DNA of 64,000 nt from assembly GCF_000292915.1 (NCBI RefSeq), contig NC_018514.1:1674001-1738000 (forward strand). Reading direction: 5' to 3'. Within the stretch, counting starts at the first letter, position 1; each line of letters begins with the position of its first letter. Source of the DNA: Burkholderia cepacia GG4 (lineage in GTDB: Bacteria > Pseudomonadota > Gammaproteobacteria > Burkholderiales > Burkholderiaceae). Below are positions 9,715 to 19,586 of the stretch, in pieces. The notes beneath the pieces were generated by a model, which saw nothing but the letters and a program-made list of their open reading frames with translations, was not told the origin of the DNA and made no database searches. Made by a program: the position numbers and the translations under genes.

Positions 9715-9740
9715 CAAAAGCCGGCGCTGCTGCGCCGGCT
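9715..9740 (-). terminator. Intrinsic terminator of the minus-strand hutG unit
   Basis: A perfect 9-bp stem (AGCCGGCGC / GCGCCGGCT, 9719-9740) with a 4-nt loop, followed on the minus strand by TTTT (9715-9718). It faces the etfA terminator, so the two convergent units are insulated back to back. Confidence 0.8.
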
Positions 9741-9762
9741 CGCTGCGGCAATCGCGGTCGCG

Positions 9763-10563
9763 CTACGAGATGGCTCGCAGCGCCTCGAAGGCCGCGATGA
9801 CCATACGCTCCACCACCGGCTTCACCTTTTCCGCGAGGTCCGGTCGATAATCGAACGGCGCGGCTTCGTTCATGTAGGTCGACTGGCACATCTCCAGCTG
9901 AATCGAATGCACGCCGTCTGCGGGACACCCGTACTGACGCGTGATGTATCCGCCCTTGAATCGCCCGTTCGCGACCCAGGTGAAAGGCTGCTGATCGAGC
10001 GTTCCGGAAACGGCGTCGAGAATACGCGCATCACACGTCGCGCCCGCGTTCGTACCGAGATTGAGATCGGGTAATTTTCCGTCGAACAATCGCGGCAGGA
10101 TGCTGGCAATCGAATGCGCTTCCCATAGCAGCACCTTGCCGTGCTCGGCTTTCAGACGATCCAGCTCTGCACGCAACTTCGCATGATAAGGCTGCCAGTA
10201 TGCATTCAGCCGTGCTGCAACGTCGGTCTCGCCGGGTCCACGACCGTCACGGTAGAGCGGCTCTCCATGGAACGTTTCGGTCGGGCACAATCCGGTGGTC
10301 GTCTGTCCGGGATAGAGACTCTCGCCGCCCGCCGGGCGATTCAGGTCGATGACATAACGCGAGACCCGCGCAGCCAGAATCGATGCGCCTGCCGCTCGCG
10401 CGAACTCGTATATCCGGTCGAGATGCCAGTCCGTGTCTGCAACGGCAGAAGCGACGTCGTCGAGTTGCACGCGGACCTCGGGCGGAATCTCCGTGCCGAG
10501 ATGCGGAATCGAGATCAGGAGAGGAAGCGTCCCCTTGTGAAAGGTGAATACAGAGTCGGTCAA
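9763..10563 (-). CDS. hutG: N-formylglutamate deformylase
   Basis: Encodes 266 residues of the N-formylglutamate amidohydrolase family: LLISIPHLGTEIP near the N-terminus, VIDLNRPAGGESLYPGQ, YWQPYHAKL and LLWEAHSI. The enzyme hydrolyses N-formyl-L-glutamate to glutamate and formate. I chose a TTG start at 10563 because AAGGAG lies seven bases upstream and the protein then begins LTDSVFTFHKG, as in family members; the longer ATG frame at 10683 adds an unrelated 40 residues. It is the last gene before the terminator at 9715-9740. No other hut gene except the HutD-like one is present. Confidence 0.88.
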   Translation of the reverse strand: MTDSVFTFHKGTLPLLISIPHLGTEIPPEVRVQLDDVASAVADTDWHLDRIYEFARAAGASILAARVSRYVIDLNRPAGGESLYPGQTTTGLCPTETFHGEPLYRDGRGPGETDVAARLNAYWQPYHAKLRAELDRLKAEHGKVLLWEAHSIASILPRLFDGKLPDLNLGTNAGATCDARILDAVSGTLDQQPFTWVANGRFKGGYITRQYGCPADGVHSIQLEMCQSTYMNEAAPFDYRPDLAEKVKPVVERMVIAAFEALRAIS

Positions 10564-10745
10564 GTGGAATCTCCTTGAGAACGATCGGCTCATTGAACAA
10601 GCTCGACCGGATTGCCGGCAACTCACCGAAGTCGGCAAGACCGGCCGGCCGAAAGGAAGAAAGGCAGCCGTGTCGATCGACATGCTGCCTTGTTTGCGTC
10701 CGCGTCCCCCAATCGGCGAGCCGGGCGAGCGCGTGTCCGTCAGGT

Positions 10746-11888
10746 TCAGAACTTGTGTCGAATTGCGGCACGGACCATCAACTGATTGCGATTCGACGAC
10801 ACATCGTCGGCGCCCGGAACATATGCGACGTCAAGCACGGAGCCGGTGCGATCACCGCCGACGTGCTGATACGCGCCTTGCAGATAAAGATCGGTCCGCT
10901 TCGACAGGTTGTAATCCGCCATCAGGCCGACCGTCTGGTAGTTCGGATGCTGCTTGCCGGAAGTCGCATTGAAATCGGCGCGCGTATACGTGTACATTGC
11001 GCCGACATAGAACGCCGGCGTGAACTGGTACTTCCCGTTCAGCTCGAAGTTCTGGAAGCGCAGTGACGAAAGCGTTCCGGTCGCCGCGGCGATCGCGCCG
11101 ACGTATCCCGAGCTCAACGGCTGCGTCACGTTCGTATTCGTATACGCGAAACCCAGCGTCGCGGGGCCGAAACCGTAGTTGACGCCGGCACCGAACACGC
11201 GCAGCCGCTGCGCGACGAAGTTCTCGTCGCCACCGTTGTTGATCGCGCCGCCTGCGGTCGCCGACGGATTGTTCGCTTGCAAGTACGCCGCCGCAATCAG
11301 CAGACCGCCGTTCGCGTATTGCCCACCCACGCTGTATTGACGATTATTCGCGAAGTTCGTGTCGTTGCTGAAGCTGTACGTGCCGCCAAACTGAAACCCG
11401 GAGAACGCCGGGCTCATGTACTTGACGGTGTTGTTCACGCGGAACGTGTTATCCGTATTGTCGTTGTCGTACGGATGCGAAAACATGTAACCCGCCCAGT
11501 TCCCGTTCGCGGTCGTCTGAGCGAGAAAGTCGACGAGCGAATCGTATTGACGGCCGAACGTGACGGTACCGAGCCGGTCGCTTGCCAGGCCGACATAGGC
11601 CTGGCGGCCGAACATCAGGCCACCCTGGCCCAGGCGGCCGTTGTTCACGTTGAACCCGTTTTCGAGCTGAAACACTGCTTTCAATCCACCGCCAAGATCT
11701 TCCGTTCCCTTCATCCCCCAGCGGCTACCCTGCACGAATCCACTCTGGAGTTCGTACACCTTGTTTCCGTTGACGTTATTGGTGAAATTGAAACCTTCGT
11801 CGATCACACCGTAGAGCGTAACGGTGCTCTGCGCCATCACCGGGAACGAAACCGCCGACAAAATGGCAACCAGCAACTTCTTCTTCAT
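10746..11888 (-). CDS. Gram-negative outer-membrane porin
   Basis: 380 residues with a signal peptide (MKKKLLVAILSAVSFPVMA, cleavage before QSTVTLYG). The YGVIDEGF start, GSRWGMKGTEDLGGG and FGRQAYVGL segments and the C-terminal phenylalanine (IRHKF) are typical of the 16-stranded trimeric porins abundant in Burkholderia. It would admit small hydrophilic solutes into the periplasm. It lies downstream of putA on the same strand with a 444-nt gap, so it may have its own promoter. Its placement with an ABC uptake system suggests a substrate-linked porin. Confidence 0.95.
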   Translation of the reverse strand: MKKKLLVAILSAVSFPVMAQSTVTLYGVIDEGFNFTNNVNGNKVYELQSGFVQGSRWGMKGTEDLGGGLKAVFQLENGFNVNNGRLGQGGLMFGRQAYVGLASDRLGTVTFGRQYDSLVDFLAQTTANGNWAGYMFSHPYDNDNTDNTFRVNNTVKYMSPAFSGFQFGGTYSFSNDTNFANNRQYSVGGQYANGGLLIAAAYLQANNPSATAGGAINNGGDENFVAQRLRVFGAGVNYGFGPATLGFAYTNTNVTQPLSSGYVGAIAAATGTLSSLRFQNFELNGKYQFTPAFYVGAMYTYTRADFNATSGKQHPNYQTVGLMADYNLSKRTDLYLQGAYQHVGGDRTGSVLDVAYVPGADDVSSNRNQLMVRAAIRHKF

Positions 11889-12332
11889 TGAGTTCTCCAA
11901 ACGTATATTGAATTGACAGCCAAATTTTTTATTTATCGATTTTGCTACGTGGCCCTCGAACTCTGATGACGGCGCGCGCGGGTCCCGGCGCCAACCCGGG
12001 CCGGTTGCCGGCGGCCAGCAACAAGCGCTGCGTCGCCTGGCCGCCATTCGGTATGAAGCGAGGCAACCATTGCCCGGCCCGGGATGCCGCGCGTTGCAAT
12101 GGCGCCAAATACGTTGCGTGACGGGTGCGTCTCCTGACGCATGCGCAACCGTGGCTGCCCCGGACGCTTTCGCACCTTTGCCGGCCGGGGGGCGCGACGA
12201 TCCCGACAGCATGGTCTACCGAATCATCGCGGCTGCCGATCCCGTTTCGTCGAACCGGCGCGGCGCATCGACGCCGCGTGCCGCTTCGTCGGCGCGCGCA
12301 AATGCCTCCGCGGCGAGAGCCGCAGGTCACGG
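11889..12332. other. 444-nt gap between the putA stop and the porin start
   Basis: Mostly very GC-rich and carrying no recognisable gene; frames on both strands lack family features. The last 40 nt before the porin are AT-rich (poly-T and ATTTAT) and are the likely porin promoter and leader. Confidence 0.4.
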
Positions 12333-15300
12333 CTATGCCATGTCCTCGCTCAGCACCATGAGTTGAGTATTCCCGCCCGCGGCGCTCGCATTGACGGTCG
12401 TTATCCGCTCGCGAACAAGCTGGGTCCAGTCGTACATGCCGCTTTTGTCTGAACAGGCAACCGAGCTCGATACCGCGGTGGCTGCCTTCCGAATCGCGCT
12501 CAGATTGGCACAGCCGTCTTCGACGAGGATCACGGACGGGCGCACGTTGCCGATTTCCCCTCGCACAACGCGCACCGCGTCGGTCGTGTCGACGATGCGG
12601 CACTTTCCGGTCAATCGCGACGCGATATCGCCGGCGACCGGCGATTTCAGCAATATCACTTCGTTGCCGAATGCCGTCGCCGCGATTGCCTGCATGATGA
12701 CGGCATCGACGGACTCGCCAGCGCAGAGCACCGAACCGCGCGCGACGAGCTCGACGGTATTTTCTTCACCGGTCAGCGCGGGCAAGCCGAATGGCGTGGA
12801 GTCCGAAACCAGGCGCGACAGTTTGCTTTTCACGTCCACAATGCGGCCCGGGACGCGATGCCGCTCGGCCGCGAGCGACAGGAGCGCGTCGATCCGCGCC
12901 TGGTTCCCGTCCTTGGCCTGCTGCAGCGCCCTGCTCCGCGCCAAGAACTTTCCGGCCTCTTTCTGCACGGGGAATTCGTAGAACTTCTCGCAATTCAGCC
13001 GCGACGAAGGCGCGAACGGACCGTGCGAGCCGCTGAACGTGTCGGGCGCCTGGCGAGTCAGCGCGAACAGCGTAAGCGGGCCGCCCATCATCGGACCCGT
13101 GCCCGATGCGCCGACGCCGCCGAACGGCTGCATGCCGATAAACGCGTTGTGCATTGCGCGATTGACGCACACGCTGTTCGCGCTTGCCCCGGACAGCAGC
13201 TTTCCCGCCGCCTCGTTGATACGTGTATGCAGCCCGATCACGCCGCAGCCGATCACGTTCAGCCTGTCAAGCAGTTCGTCCATGCAGCCGGTCTTCCAGC
13301 GCACAACGTGAAGGACAGGGCCGCTGATCGCCGAATCGATGGCAGACAGCGACTCCAGCCCGCCGAGATCGACGATCGCGGGCGCAACGAAATTGCCTTT
13401 CCTGCACGCGTCGGACAGCCGCGCGCGCGTGACCTTGAATCCACGGCGCTCCAGTTGCCCCAGATAGGCTTCGACCTGGTCTCGATCTCGCCGCGTCGAA
13501 AGCGGCCCGATATCAGTTGACGTATCGAGCGGATCGCCAATTTCGCGTTCGCTCAACATCCCGGCCAACATGCGAAGCACGGTTTCCGCGGTGGAGTCCT
13601 GCAGGCAGAGAACACGCAGCGACGAAGCGAGCTGCCCGGCATGCTTGAATGCCGAAACCATCGCATCGGAGATGACCTGTTCGGGCAGCGCGGAGCTATC
13701 CACGATCATTGCGTTCAGCCCGCTGACCGTCGAAATGAATTTCGGCGGGCGCGCCATTTCCGCGAGCAGACCCGAGACGTTCGTCGCACCGCTTCGCGAT
13801 CCGGAAAAGAGCACCGCCGCGATACGGCCGTCGGCGATCAGCGCGCGGCCAACGCCCTGCCCGTCGCCGAGCAGGAGCTGAAGGACGCCGGCCGGGACGC
13901 CGACGTCCAGGAACGCGCCGACGGCCTCGTAGGCAGCCAGCGATCCCGACGACAACGACGGCTTCGCAATGACGACGTTGCCGGCCGCGAGCGCCGCGGC
14001 GATCTGGCCGACGACATTCGCGAGGGGCAACGTCGCCGGCGACAGGCTGGCGACGATACCGAGTGACTCGCCCGCATTCAGACGCGCGTCGCTCTTGAGT
14101 TGATACGCATACAGGCGGCACAGGTTGACCGACTTCCGCACCTCGTCGGCGGCCTCGGCCAGCGTCGATCCGGACTCGAGCACGAGCAGTGCTCCCAGCC
14201 GCGCGGCGCGGTTCTCCAGCACGTCCGCCATCGCTTCGAGGCATGACGCGCGGTCCGCCGCGGACCGTTCGCGCCAACCGGGCAGCGCCTGCTCGGCAGC
14301 GGCCAGCGCCGCTGCAATCGTCTCGTGCCGGCAGGCCGCCACGCTGCCGATCACGTCGGACGAGTCGCTCGCGCTGTACATGAACGCAGTCGAGTCGGAC
14401 TGCACGTCGGGAACGCCCGCCACGATCGACTGCGCGACAATCCGATTCGCACGCAATTCCGCCAATGCCGCATCGAAATCGGCCGATTGCCCGAAACTCA
14501 GCGCCCGTGCGTTCACGCGCCCCGGCAGGACGCCGGTCGGCATCACGATGCCCGCGTGGGGCTTTCCGCCCGTGCGGGCAGCTCGTGCGACGGGATCTTC
14601 GACGATGTCGCTGATCTTCACCGCCTCGTCGACGATCTGATTGACGAACGACGAGTTGGCGCCGTTCTCGAGCAAGCGCCGCACGAGGTAGGCAAGCAGC
14701 GTGGCATGCGGCCCGACCGGCGCATAGATCCGGCATGCACGGCCGAGTTTCGATTTGCCGACGACCTGGTCGTAGACGGTTTCGCCCATGCCGTGCAGGC
14801 ACTGGAACTCGAATTCCTGATTTCCGCCGAGCGTGTACGCTGCGGCAATCGAGAACGCATTGTGCGTCGCAAACTGCGGGTAGATCGCGTCGGGCGCCGC
14901 CAGCAGCACTTTGGCGCAAGCGATGTAGCTGACGTCGGAATGCACCTTGCGGGTGAAGACCGGGTAGCCGATCGCACCCGCATCTTGCGCGAGCTTGATT
15001 TCCGTGTCCCAGTACGCGCCTTTCACGAGGCGGATATTGATCCGTCGCCCCGTCGCGCGAGCGAGCGCGATCATCCAGTCGGCCACCGCGCGCCCGCGCT
15101 TCTGATAGGCCTGCAGCGAAATGCCGATGCCGTTCCAGCCACGCAGGCTCGGTTCATGACAGAGCCGCTCGAGCATCTCGAGCGTCAGGTCGAACCGCGC
15201 CGACTCCTCCTGATCGAGGTGGAAGCCGATCTGATAGCGCTTGGCAAGCTCCGCGAGCTGCAGCAGCCGCGGATAGAGTTCCGCGATGACGCGCTCCCGC

Positions 15301-16094
15301 TGTGCCAGTTCGTATCGCGCATGCAATCCCGAGATCTTGACCGACACGCCGGGCCCGTCGATCGGCCCGAGCCCCTTTGCATCCTTGCCGATCGCTTCGA
15401 TCGCGTGCTTGTACGAGTTGAAGTACGCCAACGCATCCTCGTCGGTCAGCGCGGCCTCGCCGAGCATGTCGTACGTATAGCGATAGCCGCTCGACTCATG
15501 GCCCTTCGCGACACCGATCGCTTCCTCGATAGTCTGCCCCGTCACGAACTGCTTGCCGAGCATCTTCATCGCATACGCGACGCCGGCGCGCACCACCGTT
15601 TCGCCACCTTTCCGGAGCACGCTGGTCAGCGCTTCGGTCAGCGCGGCATCGTCCGGCTTCTTCAGCAGCTTGCCGGTAATAAGGAGTCCCCAGGCCGTCG
15701 CATTGACGAACAGCGACGGTGACTTGCCGATATGGGCACGCCAGTCGGCGTCGACGATCTTGTCACGAATCAGCTGGTTGCGCGTTTCCGTGTCGGGAAT
15801 CCGCAGCATCGCCTCCGCGAGACACATCAGCGCAATGCCTTCGCGGCTGTCGAGCGAGAATTCCTGTGTCAACAGATCGACACCGCCCGCATCGATGCGC
15901 GCGTCGCGAACGCCTTGTGCGAGCCGCGACGCAAGCTCCTGCGTCCTGGCGAGCGTAGTGGCGTCCATCTGCGCTTCTTTCATCAGCGCCTGCACGACGA
16001 CTTCCTCGGGCAGGCCCGTTGCATCGTGGATTCTCTGGCGCAGTACAGAGAGGGTGGACGAGACGGTCTGCATGGCTTGGATTTCCGACAACAT
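12333..16094 (-). CDS. putA: PutA-type protein: intact proline dehydrogenase, degenerate P5C dehydrogenase domain
   Basis: A 1253-residue PutA homologue without the N-terminal ribbon-helix-helix DNA-binding segment. The proline dehydrogenase barrel (roughly residues 180-500) keeps RLVKGAYWD, YPQFATHNA, EFQCLHGMGE and the substrate-binding LVRRLLENGAN. The aldehyde dehydrogenase region (about 550-1010) is altered at every catalytic motif: SPWNFP reads SPATLP (about 685), the ETGG glutamate motif reads STVSG (about 789), and AGQRCSALR reads AGQLASSLR, so the nucleophilic Cys is Ala (about 823). The EVFGPV cofactor glutamate is also gone (AISGPV). A C-terminal ALDH-like tail ending VNASAAGGNTQLM remains. 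I predict proline oxidation to P5C without the second step. Start at 16094 chosen because it clears the upstream permease. Confidence 0.9.
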   Translation of the reverse strand: MLSEIQAMQTVSSTLSVLRQRIHDATGLPEEVVVQALMKEAQMDATTLARTQELASRLAQGVRDARIDAGGVDLLTQEFSLDSREGIALMCLAEAMLRIPDTETRNQLIRDKIVDADWRAHIGKSPSLFVNATAWGLLITGKLLKKPDDAALTEALTSVLRKGGETVVRAGVAYAMKMLGKQFVTGQTIEEAIGVAKGHESSGYRYTYDMLGEAALTDEDALAYFNSYKHAIEAIGKDAKGLGPIDGPGVSVKISGLHARYELAQRERVIAELYPRLLQLAELAKRYQIGFHLDQEESARFDLTLEMLERLCHEPSLRGWNGIGISLQAYQKRGRAVADWMIALARATGRRINIRLVKGAYWDTEIKLAQDAGAIGYPVFTRKVHSDVSYIACAKVLLAAPDAIYPQFATHNAFSIAAAYTLGGNQEFEFQCLHGMGETVYDQVVGKSKLGRACRIYAPVGPHATLLAYLVRRLLENGANSSFVNQIVDEAVKISDIVEDPVARAARTGGKPHAGIVMPTGVLPGRVNARALSFGQSADFDAALAELRANRIVAQSIVAGVPDVQSDSTAFMYSASDSSDVIGSVAACRHETIAAALAAAEQALPGWRERSAADRASCLEAMADVLENRAARLGALLVLESGSTLAEAADEVRKSVNLCRLYAYQLKSDARLNAGESLGIVASLSPATLPLANVVGQIAAALAAGNVVIAKPSLSSGSLAAYEAVGAFLDVGVPAGVLQLLLGDGQGVGRALIADGRIAAVLFSGSRSGATNVSGLLAEMARPPKFISTVSGLNAMIVDSSALPEQVISDAMVSAFKHAGQLASSLRVLCLQDSTAETVLRMLAGMLSEREIGDPLDTSTDIGPLSTRRDRDQVEAYLGQLERRGFKVTRARLSDACRKGNFVAPAIVDLGGLESLSAIDSAISGPVLHVVRWKTGCMDELLDRLNVIGCGVIGLHTRINEAAGKLLSGASANSVCVNRAMHNAFIGMQPFGGVGASGTGPMMGGPLTLFALTRQAPDTFSGSHGPFAPSSRLNCEKFYEFPVQKEAGKFLARSRALQQAKDGNQARIDALLSLAAERHRVPGRIVDVKSKLSRLVSDSTPFGLPALTGEENTVELVARGSVLCAGESVDAVIMQAIAATAFGNEVILLKSPVAGDIASRLTGKCRIVDTTDAVRVVRGEIGNVRPSVILVEDGCANLSAIRKAATAVSSSVACSDKSGMYDWTQLVRERITTVNASAAGGNTQLMVLSEDMA

Positions 16095-16143
16095 GATGAG
16101 ATGACCCGATATTGATGGTTCAGAGCGTATTGAATGGCTCAAA

Positions 16144-16980
16144 TCAGAAAGCATTCGCGCTGCCGCGCAGCCGCTCGGTTCGGCGACGCAGCAGTTCCAG
16201 CGTGACGAGCAGAAGCGTCGAGATCACGACGAGGACAGTAGCGACAGCGAGAATCGTCGGGCTGAGCTGTTCGCGAATACCGGCCCACATCTGTCGCGGC
16301 ACCGTGCGCTGATCAGTGCCCGTCAGGAAGAGCGCGACCACGATCTCGTCGAACGATGTGGCGAACGCGAACAGCGCCCCGGAGATCACACCCGGCGCGA
16401 TGATCGGCAGCTTGACCTGCATGAACACGCGAACGGGCGAAGCGCCGAGGCTTCGGCCTGCACGCGACAACGCTTCGTTGAAGCCGGCGAGCGTCGCGGT
16501 CACCGTGACGACGACGAACGGAACGCCGAGCGCCGCATGCGCGAGGATCAAGCCGGTCAGGCTGTTCGTCAGACCGAGCGGACTGAACGCGAAGTACACG
16601 CCAACCGCCGTGATGATCAGCGGAACGATCATCGGCGAAACTAGGATGCCGGTGATCAGCGCCTTGTGTTTCAGCTTGGGATTCATCAGCCCAAGCGATG
16701 CGGTCACACCCAGCACGGTCGCGATGAAAGTCGACACGACGCCGACGATCATCGTGTTCTTCAGTGCGAGCATCCATTCCGGGCTGTTGAGGAAGTCGTG
16801 GTACCAGCGCAGGCTCACACCAGGTAACGGATAGGTGAAATACGGCTGCGAGTTGAACGACAGCGGCATCACGACAAGAACCGGCGAAACCAGGAAGAGC
16901 AGCACGCCCAGCGACACGCCGACGTGGAAAAGCCGACCGAGGCGCCCCCAGACCGTTACATAAGCTGGAAAGTTGAACAT
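16144..16980 (-). CDS. ABC transporter permease, PotC-like
   Basis: 278 residues with about six membrane segments and the inner-membrane EAA loop (NEALSRAGRSLGASPVRVF), ending in a long PotC-like tail. It starts at 16980, overlapping the promoter side by only 5 nt spacing from the upstream permease stop, which indicates one transcript. With the ATPase at 18496-19572 and permease at 16986-18266 it forms a polyamine/opine-type (PotABC) importer. The most likely binding protein is the PotD-like gene at 28712-29773. Substrate unknown; the flanking P5C dehydrogenase and PutA point to proline-like compounds. Confidence 0.9.
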   Translation of the reverse strand: MFNFPAYVTVWGRLGRLFHVGVSLGVLLFLVSPVLVVMPLSFNSQPYFTYPLPGVSLRWYHDFLNSPEWMLALKNTMIVGVVSTFIATVLGVTASLGLMNPKLKHKALITGILVSPMIVPLIITAVGVYFAFSPLGLTNSLTGLILAHAALGVPFVVVTVTATLAGFNEALSRAGRSLGASPVRVFMQVKLPIIAPGVISGALFAFATSFDEIVVALFLTGTDQRTVPRQMWAGIREQLSPTILAVATVLVVISTLLLVTLELLRRRTERLRGSANAF

Positions 16981-16985
16981 TTCGT

Positions 16986-18266
16986 TTACCCCAGTTTCAC
17001 GCCGGCACCGCCGGTCATCCGCACGAAGATCGCGTACACGAGCAGCACGCCGCCCAGAAGAATCGACGCGAGTGCGCTTGCCAGCCCCCAGTTCAGCGTC
17101 GAGTTGACGTGGTTGGCGATGTAGTAGCTCGCGAGCTGGTCGTCCGGGCCGCCCACGATCGCCGGCGTAATGTAGTAGCCGACCGCCAGGATGAAAGTCA
17201 GCAGACCCGCCGCGCCGACACCCGGAAGCGTCTGCGGAAAATAGGCCTGAAAGAATGAGCGGATCGGACCGGCGCCGAGCGATCGAGCGGCTTTCACGTA
17301 GATGTTCGGCACGCCCTTCATGACCGCATAGAGCGACAGAATGGCGTACGGTAAAAGAATATGGGTCATCGCGACGAGCACACCGAACCGGTTGTAGATC
17401 AGCGCGAATCCCGTATTCGTGAGCCCCAGGTGAATCAGAAGATCGTTCAGCACGCCGTTCGTCTGCAGCACGACGACCCATGCCGTCGTGCGAACCAGAA
17501 TCGATGTCCAGAACGGCAACAGCACCATGATCATGAACAGGTTGCTGAATCGCGCCGGAATGTTCGCGAGGAAATAGGCGACCGGGTACCCGAACAGCAG
17601 GCACAGTGCGCTGACGGAAATGCTGACCCAGGCGGTGCGGACGAACACGTCGATGTAGAGTCGTTCGCTCCTCGGTTGACGCACGATCGTGCCGTCGCTG
17701 CCGCGCTTGAAGTCGAATGCCTTCAGGTAATAGCCCAGCGTCCACGGCGACGATGCATATTTCAGCGTCGACCACGCGGCGACGTCATCCCAACGGGAAT
17801 CGATCGCGGACAGACGCTGGTGCCATGTCCCGGCGTCGCTGTCACCCAGCCGCCGTGCAGTTTTCATGATGAGGCCGCGCATGCCCGCTTCGTCGTAATT
17901 GAGCCGCGACGCCACACGGCTAACGCCCTCGCTTACCTTTGCCGCGAGCAGGTCCTGACCGAACGCCTCATAGACATGTTCGCCAGGAAGCTTGCCCGTC
18001 GCGGGATCCCATTCGCGAAGCAGTCCCGCAGCATGCGGCAATTCATTGGAGATGGTCGGGTCTCGAAAGCTCTTCATCAGCAGGCTGCCGATAGGAACGA
18101 GGAACGTAGCGAGAAGGAACGCGAGCAGCGGAAGGACGAGCAGCATCGCCTTGACTCGCTCGGCACGCTCCGCGCTGCGGAGCTTCGCCTTCAGACTTCG
18201 CGAATCGGCGATTGCGACCTGCCCGGCATCGCTTGCCGGCACGGAAATATCGGTTGGGAGAATCAT
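16986..18266 (-). CDS. ABC transporter permease, PotB-like, with large periplasmic insert
   Basis: 426 residues. A first membrane segment (LLVLPLLAFLLATFLVPIGSLL cut short here, about residues 42-63) is followed by some 140 hydrophilic residues, then five more segments and an EAA loop (VKAARSLGAGPIRSF). The insert is shared with the paralogue at 48843-50114. I chose the ATG at 18266 because its MILPTDISVPAS start aligns with that paralogue and has a GGGAA site; an ATG at 18305 would add 13 residues. It is the first permease of the importer encoded by this operon. Confidence 0.88.
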   Translation of the reverse strand: MILPTDISVPASDAGQVAIADSRSLKAKLRSAERAERVKAMLLVLPLLAFLLATFLVPIGSLLMKSFRDPTISNELPHAAGLLREWDPATGKLPGEHVYEAFGQDLLAAKVSEGVSRVASRLNYDEAGMRGLIMKTARRLGDSDAGTWHQRLSAIDSRWDDVAAWSTLKYASSPWTLGYYLKAFDFKRGSDGTIVRQPRSERLYIDVFVRTAWVSISVSALCLLFGYPVAYFLANIPARFSNLFMIMVLLPFWTSILVRTTAWVVVLQTNGVLNDLLIHLGLTNTGFALIYNRFGVLVAMTHILLPYAILSLYAVMKGVPNIYVKAARSLGAGPIRSFFQAYFPQTLPGVGAAGLLTFILAVGYYITPAIVGGPDDQLASYYIANHVNSTLNWGLASALASILLGGVLLVYAIFVRMTGGAGVKLG

Positions 18267-18495
18267 CGTCGTTCCCGCGGCATCCGCCGCGCCCTCCTCG
18301 TTCATGCAACGTCGGAATCGTTCAATTCGGGTCGAACCAGTACGGCGGCCTTCGCGTCGACAACGCCATCCGCGTCGTCTTCACCGTCATGATTCTTCCT
18401 GACAATCTACGCATACCTAATCATTCGATCCAGAGCGGTCAATCCAGTTGACAGAACTATTCGCTCAGGCGATCGTTAGGCTTCGATAGCGGGAT

Positions 18496-19572
18496 CTACA
18501 TCAACGCACGGCACGCGTCGGTCATCCAGCCGACGTCGACCGAGTCGCCGATACGCAGCCGGCGAGCCGCAACGTCGTTGGGAAGCTTGACGATGAAGTC
18601 GTCACGCCCGCACACCTGCATCACGATACGAAGATGATCGCCGTAGTAGATCAGGTCTTTCACCCCGCCCGGAAATACGTTGTCGCATGCGCGCGCTTGG
18701 TCGCCGACAACGATTCTCTCGGGCCGCAGCGATACGCGCGCACTGCCGGCCGCACGAACTGCGGCACCGGTGCTCGCGTAAATACTGTGACCGCCATCGA
18801 GCTTCACGGTGCAACGCTGCTGCTCGATCTCCGAAACGACACCCTGCAGTTCATTGCTCTCGCCGATGAAGCGCGCGACGAACGCGTTTTCAGGCTTCTC
18901 GTAGAGCTCGGACGGTGACGCGAGCTGCTGGATGATGCCGTTGTTGAACACGGCGATGCGGTCCGACATGGTCAACGCCTCGCCCTGGTCATGCGTGACG
19001 TATACGACCGTGAGCCCGCTCTGTTCGTGAATCTGCTTGATTTCGTACTGCATTTGCTCGCGCAATTGCTTGTCGAGCGCGCCAAGCGGCTCGTCCATCA
19101 ACACAAGCGCCGGCTCGAACACGAGCGCACGTGCCACGGCGATGCGTTGCTGCTGACCGCCCGACAGTTGCGCGGGCATGCGGTGGGCGAACTTCTCCAT
19201 GTTCACCATCCGCAGGGCTTTCGTCACCTTTCGTTCGATCTCGCTCTTCGCAACCTTCCGGACCTTCAACGGAAATGCAAGATTCTCGGCGACGGATTTG
19301 TGCGGAAACAGCGCGTAGCTCTGGAACACCATGCCGATGTTGCGCCGCTCTGGCGGAATCCGGTTGATCGGCTTTCCCTGAAGCAGAATCTCGCCGTGCG
19401 TGGCCGTTTCGAAACCCGCCAGCATCATCAGACAGGTCGTTTTCCCCGACCCCGACGGCCCGAGCATCGTGAGGAATTCCCCCTTCTCGATCTCGAGGTT
19501 GAGATTCTTCACGACCAGCGTTTCGCCGTCGTAGGTCTTCTGGACGTTCTTGAATGAGACAATCGTCGACAT
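18496..19572 (-). CDS. ABC transporter ATP-binding protein, PotA-like
   Basis: 358 residues with Walker A GPSGSGKTT, signature LSGGQQQR, Walker B ALVLMDEP, D-loop GALDK, and a C-terminal TOBE domain. It energises the PotB/PotC-like permeases just downstream. The ATG at 19572 follows AGGAG; the upstream extension to 19650 runs through a perfect 14-bp hairpin and is not coding. It shares strong similarity with the ATPase at 47490-48581, so the window encodes two paralogous importers. Confidence 0.95.
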   Translation of the reverse strand: MSTIVSFKNVQKTYDGETLVVKNLNLEIEKGEFLTMLGPSGSGKTTCLMMLAGFETATHGEILLQGKPINRIPPERRNIGMVFQSYALFPHKSVAENLAFPLKVRKVAKSEIERKVTKALRMVNMEKFAHRMPAQLSGGQQQRIAVARALVFEPALVLMDEPLGALDKQLREQMQYEIKQIHEQSGLTVVYVTHDQGEALTMSDRIAVFNNGIIQQLASPSELYEKPENAFVARFIGESNELQGVVSEIEQQRCTVKLDGGHSIYASTGAAVRAAGSARVSLRPERIVVGDQARACDNVFPGGVKDLIYYGDHLRIVMQVCGRDDFIVKLPNDVAARRLRIGDSVDVGWMTDACRALM

Positions 19573-19586
19573 CGTGTTCTCCTGTC

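Noticed and set aside
14325..15722. Long plus-strand frame inside putA
   Set aside because: Shadow of the PutA coding strand; the PutA frame carries clear motifs throughout this stretch.
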